DNA of 15,620 bases from Candidatus Pelagibacter sp. (GTDB lineage Bacteria; Pseudomonadota; Alphaproteobacteria; Pelagibacterales; Pelagibacteraceae), in NCBI GenBank assembly GCA_028227525.1, contig JAOJAE010000017.1, forward strand, positions 1 to 15,620, given 5' to 3'. The position numbers and the translations under genes were made by a program. Below the pieces are notes generated by a model. That model had not been told where the DNA came from and ran no database searches. It saw only the letters and a list, made by a program, of their open reading frames with translations. Within the stretch, counting starts at the first letter, position 1, and every line of letters starts with the position of its first letter. Below, one piece after another: positions 1 to 7,126 of the stretch.

Positions 1-400
1 AACTTTGTTTAATAGATTTTTCATTTCTGGCTTCTTCAAACTTATCATCCTTACTTTCTAGAATTTTCTTTTCTTCAATTCTTATTGTTTTATTTGTTGG
101 TTTTATTACAAATATTGCTTCAGCATAAAGTTGGTAACTGGATATTTTACCAGTACCATCTTTAGTCAAAATATTTTTTTCATATTTAGTTTTTACATTT
201 AGAAAAATTTTATTATTATTTTTTTCGCTTTTATATCTATTTAAATTTATTTTTAAAAAATTGTTGAGATCTCTATCCCCTGCAAATTCAATTTGTTCAA
301 TCGAAAAATTAATATTATCATTTTTTAAATAAATTGGTGTAAATCCACAATTAGCTAAAAAAAAAATCAGAGTAAGAATTGTAATATTTTTTTTTAACAT
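1..400 (-). CDS. lptE: LPS-assembly lipoprotein LptE (5' part, runs off the window)
   Basis: About 133 N-terminal residues are present; the frame is open to the window edge and the C-terminus lies outside. The protein starts MLKKNITILTLIFFLANCGF, a lipoprotein signal peptide with lipobox L-A-N-C (Cys19 is the lipidated residue), followed by a TPIY segment that is common at the start of mature LptE proteins. LptE plugs the LptD outer-membrane barrel and helps insert lipopolysaccharide into the outer leaflet. The ATG (400-398) begins one base after the leuS stop, so the two are probably translationally coupled. In alphaproteobacteria lptE normally follows leuS and precedes holA, which supports the call more than residue identity does, since LptE diverges fast. 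A different small outer-membrane lipoprotein is the main alternative. Confidence 0.8.
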   Translation of the reverse strand, partial: MLKKNITILTLIFFLANCGFTPIYLKNDNINFSIEQIEFAGDRDLNNFLKINLNRYKSEKNNNKIFLNVKTKYEKNILTKDGTGKISSYQLYAEAIFVIKPTNKTIRIEEKKILESKDDKFEEARNEKSIKQS

Positions 401-401
401 T

Positions 402-2936
402 TTAATTAGTTATTAAGTTTATTAATTTATTAGGAATAAATATTTTTTTTTGAATATTTCTATCATTTAAAAATGCATTTAATTTATTATCTTCCTTTAT
501 TTTTGTGATCAAAGTATTTTCACTAATATCCTTTTTTGTCTCAATAACTTTTCTAGTTTTGCCGTTAATTTGAATAATAAATTTAATATTGTCTTCTATT
601 AAAAAAATCTCATCGACTTCTGGCCAAGATATTTTTTCTTTGATATTTAACATTTCTATACACTCACTTGAAAAATGAGGTAAAATAGGATTAATTGCAA
701 TTAAAATTTTTTTATAATTTTCAATTAATTTTTGTTTTTCAATCTTATTTAAAATTATCTTATTCAATGTGCTATAAACCTCATGTAAATTAGCAATTAT
801 TTTATTGTAGGAAAAATTTTCAATATTTTGAGTGATTTCTTTAATAAATTTATTTGTTACTTTTTCTAGATCACTATCAAGATTCGATGGATGATTTTTG
901 TCTATTTCTTCAATAAATTTTTGATTTAAAACCCATAACTTTTGAATAAATTTGTATGCTGATTTAATACCTTCATCTGACCATTGAACATCTTTTTCAG
1001 GTGGGCTATCTGATAAAATAAATAATCTCACAGAATCTGCTCCATAATTATTTATAATTTTTTCTGGATCAATTGTATTTTTTTTAGATTTAGACATCGA
1101 CTCTGAGGGGCCAATTTTTACAGGCTCATTGGTACCTTTTATAAATTTTTTTCCATCTATGGTATCCAGCTCATCTGGACTTACCCATTGATTATTTTTG
1201 TCTTTATAAGTTTCATGACAAACCATTCCTTGAGTAAATAAACCACTGAAAGGTTCTTTAATATCAAAGGAATTATTTTGATAAGACAATGCGTGCATAA
1301 AAAATCTTGAATATAAAAGATGAAGTATAGCATGCTCTACACCACCAATATATTGATCTACTGGCATCCAATATTTAACTTCATCAGCACTAAACCCATA
1401 TTCTTTATTTTTAGATGAACAAAACCTTAGAAAATACCAAGAAGAGTCTACAAACGTATCAAGGGTATCAGTTTCTCTTGTAAATTTTTTTCCATCAATT
1501 GTGATATTTTTCCACTCCAACATTTCATCTAATGGATTTCCTGTTGAATTTAATTGATTAATTTTTGGCAACTCAACAGGCAACATTTCTTTTGGAATTT
1601 TAACTGGATTATTATTCTCATCATAAGCAATAGGAATTGGACAACCCCAATATCTTTGACGTGAAATACCCCAATCTTTTAATCTATAATTAGTTTTTTT
1701 CTGACCAATATTATTTTCTTCTAGATAGTTTATAGTTTTGTTAATTGATTCTTCGGGAACTTTTAGATCATTTAAAAATTTAGAATTAAATAAATAGCCA
1801 GATTCGGTAAAAGCTTTTTTATCAATTGAAAAATCTTTATCTTTTTCAGGTCTAACTACAGGTGTGATTTTTAAATTATATTTATTTGCAAAATCCAAGT
1901 CTCTTTGATCATGTGCGGGACAACCAAATACAGCCCCTAATCCATAATCCATTAAAACAAAATTAGCAAAATAAACTGGCACTTTTATTTTTTCATCTAA
2001 AGGATTAATTGCTATCAAATCAGTTTTAAATCCAAGTTTTTCAGCTGCGGCTATGGACTCTTCTGTTGTACCTGTTTTAGAGCATTCTTTTTTAAATTTA
2101 ATAAATTCAGGGTCATTTGAGTAAAATTTGGCAATTGGGTGATCTATTGAAACTGCCAAAAAAGACATACCAAATAAGGTATCTGGCCTGGTGGTATAAC
2201 ACGCAATCTCTTTTATCTGTTTATTTGACTGAATTTGAAATTTTATTTCACAGCCATAAGATTTTCCAATCCAATTTCTCTGCATGATCTTAACTTTATT
2301 TGGCCAGTCTTTTAGGTTATTCAAACTTTCTAAAAGCTCTTTAGAAAACTTAGTAATTTTAAAAAACCATTGATTAAGTTTTTTTCTCTCTACAATTGCT
2401 CCTGAACGCCAACCCTTACCATCAATAACTTGTTCATTAGCTAAAACTGTTTTGTCTATTGGATCCCAGTTTACATAACTTTCTTTTCTATAGACTAATC
2501 CTTTATCATAAAGCTCCAAAAAAAATTCTTGTTGATGTTTGTAGTAATCTGCTGAACAAGTAGAAATTTCTTTATCCCAATCGATAGATAAACCAAGCTT
2601 TTTAAGCTGTGTTTTCATCACTGAAATATTTTTTTCTGTCCATGTTTTCGGATCTAATTTATTTTGTCTTGCAGCGTTTTCAGCAGGCATACCAAAAGAG
2701 TCCCACCCCATTGGATGAAGTACATTAAAATTTTTTAATGTTTTATATCTCGCCAGCACATCACCAATAGTATAATTTCTGACATGCCCCATATGAATTT
2801 TTCCTGAAGGATAAGGAAACATTTCTAAACAATAAAATTTTTTCTTATCTTTTTTTATTCCTGTAGAAAAAACTTTTTTATCTTCCCAGTATTTTTGCCA
2901 TTTTTCTTCAATTTTTTTGAAATTATATCGGTCCAC
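402..2936 (-). CDS. leuS: Leucyl-tRNA synthetase
   Basis: A full-length class Ia aminoacyl-tRNA synthetase of 844 residues that charges tRNA-Leu in the cytoplasm. It begins [14 protein letters not shown]. The HIGH signature is HMGH at residues 48-51, after PYPSGK. The CP1 editing domain shows TTRPDTLFG (248-256) and GCPAHDQRD (338-346). The second signature is SMSKSKKN at 613-620. The Cys residues of the usual zinc finger are replaced ([14 protein letters not shown] near 156-169, then GWRSGA), as I recall for other alphaproteobacterial LeuRS. The first Lys of KMSKS is Ser, but the catalytically important second Lys (616) is kept. The C-terminal tRNA-binding segment ends [12 protein letters not shown]. 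The gene lies 21 bp after the DUF3576 lipoprotein gene and 1 bp before lptE, all on the same strand, probably one operon. Confidence 0.98.
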   Translation of the reverse strand: MDRYNFKKIEEKWQKYWEDKKVFSTGIKKDKKKFYCLEMFPYPSGKIHMGHVRNYTIGDVLARYKTLKNFNVLHPMGWDSFGMPAENAARQNKLDPKTWTEKNISVMKTQLKKLGLSIDWDKEISTCSADYYKHQQEFFLELYDKGLVYRKESYVNWDPIDKTVLANEQVIDGKGWRSGAIVERKKLNQWFFKITKFSKELLESLNNLKDWPNKVKIMQRNWIGKSYGCEIKFQIQSNKQIKEIACYTTRPDTLFGMSFLAVSIDHPIAKFYSNDPEFIKFKKECSKTGTTEESIAAAEKLGFKTDLIAINPLDEKIKVPVYFANFVLMDYGLGAVFGCPAHDQRDLDFANKYNLKITPVVRPEKDKDFSIDKKAFTESGYLFNSKFLNDLKVPEESINKTINYLEENNIGQKKTNYRLKDWGISRQRYWGCPIPIAYDENNNPVKIPKEMLPVELPKINQLNSTGNPLDEMLEWKNITIDGKKFTRETDTLDTFVDSSWYFLRFCSSKNKEYGFSADEVKYWMPVDQYIGGVEHAILHLLYSRFFMHALSYQNNSFDIKEPFSGLFTQGMVCHETYKDKNNQWVSPDELDTIDGKKFIKGTNEPVKIGPSESMSKSKKNTIDPEKIINNYGADSVRLFILSDSPPEKDVQWSDEGIKSAYKFIQKLWVLNQKFIEEIDKNHPSNLDSDLEKVTNKFIKEITQNIENFSYNKIIANLHEVYSTLNKIILNKIEKQKLIENYKKILIAINPILPHFSSECIEMLNIKEKISWPEVDEIFLIEDNIKFIIQINGKTRKVIETKKDISENTLITKIKEDNKLNAFLNDRNIQKKIFIPNKLINLITN

Positions 2937-2957
2937 AGTAGCTTTTATTTGATCGAA

Positions 2958-3542
2958 TTAATTGCTTGTACTTCTTTTGTTGCTTCTATTTTTTCCAAGA
3001 GTTGGATTGTTGTAGGGTTTAAAATTTTTTTCTTTTGTTTCCTTTGCATAAAGAACAGCTTTTTTTAATATTTCTTTTTTTAATTCATTTTTTAATTCAC
3101 CAGATTTTTGAGTTATTTTACAGTTTATCAAATTTTCACATTTTTTATAAAATATCTTTATATCTATCGCATCTGATCTGACCTCATTAGTTAAAAATCT
3201 TATACTAATTTTAATTAACTCATTAGAATTTTCATTATCTGAGTACCAATCTGTAATTAAGATACCACCACTATAATTTGCAGTAGCAATTGGCATAAAA
3301 TCTATTGTATCTAGAGATGCTCTCCAAAGCTCATTTGCAGTTGCAAATTCATAATTTGTCGATCCTTTCTTTGAAAAAGCATCATTTAATCTAAAACCTC
3401 TTCCTTCTTCGATATTTTTCCTTACTCTTTCTTCTGGATTATTGGAGATCTTTCTTGCATCAGCGCCTGGAATTTTTCCATTACAAGCACTCAAAAACAA
3501 AATAATCAAAAATAAACTTAAATTCGATCTTAAATTAAACAT
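2958..3542 (-). CDS. DUF3576-family lipoprotein
   Basis: A 194-residue predicted lipoprotein. The signal peptide MFNLRSNLSLFLIILFLSAC ends in a lipobox with Cys20, so it is probably anchored in the inner leaflet of the outer membrane or in the inner membrane. Just after the Cys comes a conserved stretch, PGADARK..NNPEERVRKNIEEGRGF, which I recognise as the hallmark of the alphaproteobacterial DUF3576 family, often found just upstream of leuS. A Trp/Asp-rich core (LWRASLDTIDFMPI, YSGGILITDWYS) follows, and the tail is basic (KNRSNKRSTSN). The molecular function is unknown. The position ahead of leuS and lptE, and the lipoprotein signal, make a role in outer-membrane assembly an attractive guess only. 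It is the first gene of the operon, so its upstream region should hold the promoter for leuS and lptE as well. Confidence 0.88.
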   Translation of the reverse strand: MFNLRSNLSLFLIILFLSACNGKIPGADARKISNNPEERVRKNIEEGRGFRLNDAFSKKGSTNYEFATANELWRASLDTIDFMPIATANYSGGILITDWYSDNENSNELIKISIRFLTNEVRSDAIDIKIFYKKCENLINCKITQKSGELKNELKKEILKKAVLYAKETKEKNFKPYNNPTLGKNRSNKRSTSN

Positions 3543-3574
3543 AGTTAAATCAGATAATTAAAAAATTAGTGAAC

Positions 3575-3602
3575 TTTATACATATTAATCAAAAAAACCC
3601 AA
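3575..3602 (-). promoter_or_regulatory. Possible sigma-70-type promoter for DUF3576-leuS-lptE
   Basis: Read on the minus strand, TTGGGT (3602-3597) and TATAAA (3580-3575) are separated by 16 bp and end 32 bp before the DUF3576 start codon. The -10 element is good and the -35 only half matches. In DNA this AT-rich such matches are common by chance, so this is a weak call based on position. Confidence 0.28.
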
Positions 3603-3629
3603 TTAGATAATAAATATGCGGTTTTTAGG

Positions 3630-3647
3630 TGTTGTAAAAATACAACA
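3630..3647. promoter_or_regulatory. Perfect 7-bp inverted repeat, candidate operator
   Basis: TGTTGTA-AAAA-TACAACA is a perfect dyad with 7-bp arms and a 4-bp spacer. It sits in the middle of the 219-bp divergent region between the DUF3576 lipoprotein gene and the porin gene, 114 bp before the porin start codon. The size and symmetry fit a binding site for a dimeric regulator. A further TTGTAAA half-site copy is present at 3691-3697. There is no downstream T-run that would make it a terminator in either direction. The cognate regulator is unknown. Confidence 0.45.
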
Positions 3648-3651
3648 ATTA

Positions 3652-3680
3652 TTCATTTTCTTTACAAAAACTAATAAAAT
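3652..3680 (+). promoter_or_regulatory. Possible promoter for the porin gene
   Basis: TAAAAT (3675-3680) matches the -10 consensus at five of six positions and lies 17 bp after TTCATT (3652-3657), a poor -35. Transcription from here would give a 5' leader of about 75 bases and would place the dyad at 3630-3647 directly upstream of the -35. Low confidence in this AT-rich region. Confidence 0.25.
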
Positions 3681-3746
3681 TAGGCAAATATTGTAAACTC
3701 AATGGTATTTAGGGTGTGTTTATTATTAATAATAACAATTAAATAC

Positions 3747-3753
3747 AAAGGAG
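3747..3753 (+). promoter_or_regulatory. Strong Shine-Dalgarno that fixes the porin start
   Basis: AAAGGAG lies 8 bases before the ATG at 3762. It is one of very few good ribosome binding sites in this window, and it selects the ATG at 3762 over the upstream in-frame ATG at 3702. It fits a very highly expressed protein. Confidence 0.85.
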
Positions 3754-3761
3754 TAATTAAT

Positions 3762-4721
3762 ATGAACAACTTTAAAAAAATAGGTTTAACTGCTTTAGCA
3801 GGTTCTCTTATTGCAACTTCAGCATTTGCTGGTTCAATGAGTGTATCTGGTTCAGCGGATATATCTTTAAAAAATCAATCAAACGCAGCATCAGGTAACT
3901 CATTCTCATCTGGTGACTCTTTAAACTTTACTGGTTCTGGTGAATTAGATAATGGTTTAACTGTTACATCTAATGTTGAAGTAGATGGTGGTAACTACGA
4001 TGACAGAAGTATTGTTATCGCAATGCCAGACATGGGAACTTTAACTTTCCAAACAAGTGGAAGCACTGCAATGGGAGCTGTAGGCGATATGTCTCCATCT
4101 GCTGCTGACAAATCTTGGGATGTAATAGGTAGCTCAACTGCTGCACCTGCTTTAGGTCAAGCACTTAAAGCAACTGATATTGGTGGTTATGGATCTGCTA
4201 ATGAGTTCAAATATGTAGCACCAGAATTAGTAGAAGGTTTAGGTGCAACTATATCTTACACTCCATCAGGAACTGCTAGACCAGACGGTACAACATCTTT
4301 TGCTTTATCATACACTGGAGTTGAAGGTTTAACTCTTGGTTATGCTGAAGAGGATAACGGATTAGCTGGTACGTCTAAAATAGACGCTAACACTATGTAT
4401 GCTACGTATGCATTTGGTTCGTTTACTGTTGGTGTGCAATCTTCAGAAGCTGACGGTGGAACAGCTGCTGCTGATGATGAGTTCTCATCTCATGGTATTA
4501 CTTACCAAGTAAGTGATGATCTAACAATCGGTTACCATGCATCTGAGTACCAGTTTGGTGATCAAACAGCAGATCAAGAATCTAAATCAATGCAAGTTTC
4601 ATACACAACAGGTGGTATGTCTATCGTAGCTCAGTCAGTATCTATGGATAACGTAGGTGGTTCAACTGCAGCAAGAGACGATGTTGATGGTTACAAAGTA
4701 GCTGTTACATTTGCATTCTAA
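3762..4721 (+). CDS. Outer-membrane porin
   Basis: A 319-residue beta-barrel porin that would let small solutes cross the outer membrane. The start at 3762 is chosen because a strong ribosome binding site precedes it and translation opens directly into a signal peptide (MNNFKKIGLTALAGSLIATS, cleaved after AFA). The in-frame ATG 60 bases upstream would add a non-signal-like segment. The mature part begins GSMSVSGSADISL and is made of alternating strands with Gly/Ser/Asp turns (e.g. LTIGYHASEYQFGDQT, SMQVSYTTGGMSIVAQS). It ends VAVTFAF, with the C-terminal Phe recognised by the BAM complex. It belongs to the Gram-negative porin superfamily, of the type found in SAR11. Its base composition is visibly richer in G+C and its codon choice differs from the neighbours, consistent with strong expression. 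A GC-rich terminator follows. Substrate specificity cannot be read from the sequence. Confidence 0.88.
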   Translation: MNNFKKIGLTALAGSLIATSAFAGSMSVSGSADISLKNQSNAASGNSFSSGDSLNFTGSGELDNGLTVTSNVEVDGGNYDDRSIVIAMPDMGTLTFQTSGSTAMGAVGDMSPSAADKSWDVIGSSTAAPALGQALKATDIGGYGSANEFKYVAPELVEGLGATISYTPSGTARPDGTTSFALSYTGVEGLTLGYAEEDNGLAGTSKIDANTMYATYAFGSFTVGVQSSEADGGTAAADDEFSSHGITYQVSDDLTIGYHASEYQFGDQTADQESKSMQVSYTTGGMSIVAQSVSMDNVGGSTAARDDVDGYKVAVTFAF

Positions 4722-4744
4722 TTTAGTTTAGATACAAAATATAT

Positions 4745-4775
4745 AAAAGGGCCCCTTTTTAGGGGCCTTTTTTTT
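4745..4775 (+). terminator. Rho-independent terminator of the porin gene, probably bidirectional
   Basis: AAAAGGGCCCCT (4745-4756), loop TTTT, then AGGGGCCTTTT (4761-4771): a hairpin of about 12 bp with a single G-U pair and a GC core, running into an 8-T tract at 4768-4775. It lies 24 bp after the porin stop. The T tract reaches the stop codon of the convergent ThiE-like gene (4774-4776). Read from the other side, the same stem is followed by TTTTATAT, so it may stop both transcripts. Confidence 0.92.
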
Positions 4776-5292
4776 ATTCAAAATAAGATATTCCAGCAAA
4801 ATCAGAATAATTTAAAAGAGATAGTTTATTTTCATTTTTCATTGAAACTCCACCAAGAATCACAATATTTTTTACAGTTAGTTTAGATAATAATTTAAAT
4901 TTATTTATTCCTAAAAAGTTTTTATTTTTTTTAAATAATGAAGATAAAAAAATTTTTTCAACATTTTGATTTTCTTTTACTCTAATTTCTTTAAGATTGT
5001 GTGCAGATCCTAAAATTTTAAATTTTTTTTTATAAGAATATGACAAATGTTTTAAGCATTTATTAAAAGCCGGAATATATACGCCGTCTAAATCGAGCTT
5101 AATTGCTAACTTAACATCATTTGATAAATAAAATTTAATAGATTTTTTTTTACAATATTTCTTAATTTTTAAAATGAGAGTTTGGTCAGCAGATTTTTTA
5201 GAATAGTTTCTGTAAATTACTGCGGTTTGCTTGTCTTGTTTATCAATATTATTTGTATCAAATTTATTAATAAAGTAATATTTTCTAATCAT
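4774..5292 (-). CDS. Degenerate ThiE/TenI-like (thiamine phosphate synthase family) protein
   Basis: A 172-residue protein (177 if the ATG at 5307 is used) that looks like a shortened TIM barrel of the ThiE/TenI family, whose members are usually about 200-220 residues. Visible family landmarks are LSNDVKLAIKLDLDGVYIP (compare ND...A...ADGVHLGQ), ILGSAHNLKE (compare GvSvH), KIFLSSLF (compare the GPvF strand), NIVILGGV (compare VAIGGI) and SDFAGISYF at the C-terminus. The HLGQ Gln and the Thr/Lys phosphate loop after the GPvF strand are not recognisable, so classical thiamine phosphate synthase activity is doubtful. The ATG at 5292 is preferred because the one at 5307 would overlap the divergent yggS start; neither has a good ribosome binding site. 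It ends inside the porin terminator. Catalysis, TenI-like chemistry and a regulatory role all remain possible. Confidence 0.72.
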   Translation of the reverse strand: MIRKYYFINKFDTNNIDKQDKQTAVIYRNYSKKSADQTLILKIKKYCKKKSIKFYLSNDVKLAIKLDLDGVYIPAFNKCLKHLSYSYKKKFKILGSAHNLKEIRVKENQNVEKIFLSSLFKKNKNFLGINKFKLLSKLTVKNIVILGGVSMKNENKLSLLNYSDFAGISYFE

Positions 5293-5298
5293 ATTTGT

Positions 5299-5958
5299 AT
5301 GCATCATACCGTTAAAAATTTATTAGACATTGAAAATAATATTAAGACCCATCTTAATGAATTAAATGTCAATAATAACCCTAAAATTGTTGCTGTATCA
5401 AAGACTTTTAAGATTGATAAAATATTACCTCTTATAGAGCATGGCCATATAGATTATGGTGAAAATAAAGTTCAGGAAGCGGTTGAAAAATGGACAGAGA
5501 TTAAAAAAAAAAATTTGAAAGTAAGATTACACATGATTGGCAAATTACAGACTAATAAAGTTAAATTTGCAGTTCAAATATTTGATTATATTCATTCAGT
5601 AGATAGTGAAAAACTTGCAAAAAAAATAGCAGATGAACAAAATAAAATTAATAGAAAAATTAAAATATTTTTACAGGTTAATATTGGTAATGAATATCAA
5701 AAATCAGGCATTAATAAAAATAATGTTCAAAAGTTAGTTTATTACTGTAAAGAAATTGGTTTAGATTTAATTGGCTTGATGTGTATTCCACCGATTAATA
5801 TTGATCCAGAGAATTACTTTGGTGAGATGAATAAATTAAACAAATCTTTAGATCTTCCAGAATTAAGTATGGGCATGTCCTCAGATTTTCTTATAGCTGC
5901 TAAATATTTTTCAACATATGTTAGAATTGGATCTAGTATTTTTGGCAAGAGATCTTAA
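5299..5958 (+). CDS. yggS: YggS/PLPBP family pyridoxal-phosphate homeostasis protein
   Basis: A 219-residue single-domain PLP-binding protein with an alanine-racemase-like barrel. Family members keep vitamin B6 and amino acid pools balanced and are not known to catalyse a classical reaction. The PLP lysine is in KIVAVSKTF (Lys35). Other landmarks in order are DYGENKVQEA, LHMIGKLQTNKVK, IHSVDS, FLQVNIGNEYQKSG, IGLMCIPP, LSMGMSSDF and VRIGSSIFG. The open frame extends 117 bases upstream, but those residues are hydrophobic and lie antisense to the ThiE-like gene. The ATG at 5299 gives the normal family length. It is divergent from the ThiE-like gene with essentially no intergenic space, so each promoter must lie inside the other's coding region. 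Its stop codon overlaps the stop of the convergent YkuD gene. Confidence 0.94.
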   Translation: MHHTVKNLLDIENNIKTHLNELNVNNNPKIVAVSKTFKIDKILPLIEHGHIDYGENKVQEAVEKWTEIKKKNLKVRLHMIGKLQTNKVKFAVQIFDYIHSVDSEKLAKKIADEQNKINRKIKIFLQVNIGNEYQKSGINKNNVQKLVYYCKEIGLDLIGLMCIPPINIDPENYFGEMNKLNKSLDLPELSMGMSSDFLIAAKYFSTYVRIGSSIFGKRS

Positions 5959-6449
5959 AAAATTTTTATTTTCGTTTTTTTTGTAATTAATTTAAGCATA
6001 ATTAAAAAATCTTTTTCCTTTAATGCAATGCACCCTGCTGTAGGTTTGTAATCTTTAGTTAGATGAATAAAAATACAACTTCCTTTACCAGTGACTGGTT
6101 TTTTGAAGTTGTACTTAATTGGAATTAGAAAATCATATTTATTATCTTTTCTTTTCAATTTCTCATGATTGATTTTTTTTTCTATTTTAAGAATTTTGTT
6201 ATATTTTTTTGGAAAATGTAAGTCATCACACCAACCCATATCTTTTTTGATTTCAATACATTTTAGTAAAGTTAATGGTTTTGCTAAACGATCTTTTCTG
6301 AAATAAAGATTTTCGACTTGAAATGTTCCTTTTGGAGTTTTTTTATCTCCCTCTTTTTTATACTTCGTTGAGCCATTTTTCCCAATACAACACCTAAATT
6401 TAAATTCATCTATTTCAAGTGTGTGTTTATTTTTCACAAAAATTGTCAT
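5955..6449 (-). CDS. YkuD-domain L,D-transpeptidase family protein
   Basis: A 164-residue protein consisting of little more than the L,D-transpeptidase (YkuD) catalytic domain. These enzymes form 3-3 peptidoglycan cross-links or attach proteins to the wall, using a catalytic Cys. The landmarks are GDKKTPKGTF (34-43) and IFIHLTKDYKPTAGCIAL (126-143), giving His129 and catalytic Cys140. The classic S/T-H-G-C-V-R/N motif appears as T-A-G-C-I-A, losing the His and Arg, a variant I associate with a short alphaproteobacterial subfamily. There is no signal peptide at the N-terminus (MTIFVKNKHT), which is odd for a wall enzyme. It overlaps the yggS stop by 4 bp and is divergent from the winged-helix regulator, with 11 bp between the chosen starts. 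That pairing hints, without proof, that the regulator controls it. Confidence 0.85.
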   Translation of the reverse strand: MTIFVKNKHTLEIDEFKFRCCIGKNGSTKYKKEGDKKTPKGTFQVENLYFRKDRLAKPLTLLKCIEIKKDMGWCDDLHFPKKYNKILKIEKKINHEKLKRKDNKYDFLIPIKYNFKKPVTGKGSCIFIHLTKDYKPTAGCIALKEKDFLIMLKLITKKTKIKIF

Positions 6450-6460
6450 ATTCTCTTTCT

Positions 6461-7024
6461 GTGGGTATTCAGAATTTAATTATATATAAATTTACTTCAT
6501 TATATCATATCTTAGAAGAGCTTGATTTAGATTTGAATTTTAGGATTAGTTTTATTGATAATGAAAATTCTTTAAATAATGAGGTAAAAAAATATAATAA
6601 TTATTTAATTATATCTAACAAAAAGTATCCAGACATTAATAATCAATTTATTTTAGACAATTCACCTATTAATATTTTCAAATTAATAGAAAAAATAAAT
6701 ATTCAATTTTTAAAACTTCAATTTAACAGCCAATCTTCTGTAAAAGTAAAGGATTATACAATAGATTTAAATTCAAGAGAGATGTTAATAAATAATACTA
6801 AGCTTAAATTGACCGAAAAAGAAATTAATACAATTATCTATTTATCTAAATCAAGCCAACCAGTTAGTATAAATGAATTGCAAAAAAAAGTATGGAGCTA
6901 TCAATCTGATATGGAAACACATACTGTTGAGACTCATATCTATCGATTAAGAAAAAAAATTTCAAACATTTTTAAAGACGAAGAATTTATTATTAGTAAA
7001 AAAAATGGCTATCAAATTAAATAA
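6461..7024 (+). CDS. OmpR-type winged-helix regulator with receiver-like N-terminus
   Basis: About 187 residues. The C-terminal half is a clear Trans_reg_C winged helix: DYTIDLNSREMLINNTKLKLT, then EKEINTIIYLSKS, NELQKKVW, the recognition helix THTVETHIYRLRKKI, and the wing FIISKKNGYQIK at the extreme C-terminus. The N-terminal half (FRISFIDNEN, YNNYLIISNKKYPD, NSPINIFKLIEKIN) looks like the strands of a receiver domain. The position where the phosphorylated Asp should follow the third strand reads ISNKK, so phosphorylation control looks lost. No kinase gene is adjacent. There is no ATG start: GTG 6461 is chosen because it avoids the divergent YkuD gene, but GTG 6419 (201 residues, 31-bp overlap) is possible and neither has a clear ribosome binding site. 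Its 3' end overlaps the ArfA-like microgene by 20 bp. Confidence 0.8.
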   Translation: MGIQNLIIYKFTSLYHILEELDLDLNFRISFIDNENSLNNEVKKYNNYLIISNKKYPDINNQFILDNSPINIFKLIEKINIQFLKLQFNSQSSVKVKDYTIDLNSREMLINNTKLKLTEKEINTIIYLSKSSQPVSINELQKKVWSYQSDMETHTVETHIYRLRKKISNIFKDEEFIISKKNGYQIK

Positions 7025-7124
7025 AAAAAATCCACTAGCTAAAGATCTATTTACCAAAAGATATAAACCAAAAGTAGTAAAGCCTAAAAAGGGTAAGGGA
7101 AGTTTTAGCAGGAAGAAAAGTTAG
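7005..7124 (+). CDS. ArfA-like small basic protein (putative alternative ribosome-rescue factor)
   Basis: A 39-codon ORF too short for usual length cut-offs. The product starts MAIKLNKKNPLAKDLFTKRY and ends KPKVVKPKKGKGSFSRKKS. The KKGKGS-aromatic-x-R-K block is the core of the ArfA family (E. coli has KKGKGSYMRK), and the preceding N-P-L...F..R resembles its D/N-P-L-F-x-x-R element. ArfA enters the empty mRNA channel of stalled ribosomes and recruits RF2 to free them. This copy lacks the usual N-terminal helix and has a few extra residues between PL and the KGKG block. It ends with an ordinary TAG right after the basic block, so it needs no mRNA cleavage to remove a C-terminal tail. It starts inside the regulator gene in another frame (20-bp overlap) and stops 2 bp before the convergent kinase gene. 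A generic short basic peptide is the alternative. Confidence 0.72.
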   Translation: MAIKLNKKNPLAKDLFTKRYKPKVVKPKKGKGSFSRKKS

Positions 7125-7126
7125 CC

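Noticed and set aside
3593..3626. AAAAACC...GGTTTTT inverted repeat in the porin upstream region
   Set aside because: Short arms of mostly A/T with a loop of about 20 bases and no T-run; likely chance in AT-rich DNA.
3702..3761. 20-residue N-terminal extension of the porin
   Set aside because: The ATG at 3762 has a strong ribosome binding site and starts a standard signal peptide; the extension would spoil it.
5182..5298. 39-residue hydrophobic N-terminal extension of yggS
   Set aside because: YggS proteins are cytosolic and about 220-230 residues; the extension is antisense to the ThiE-like coding region.
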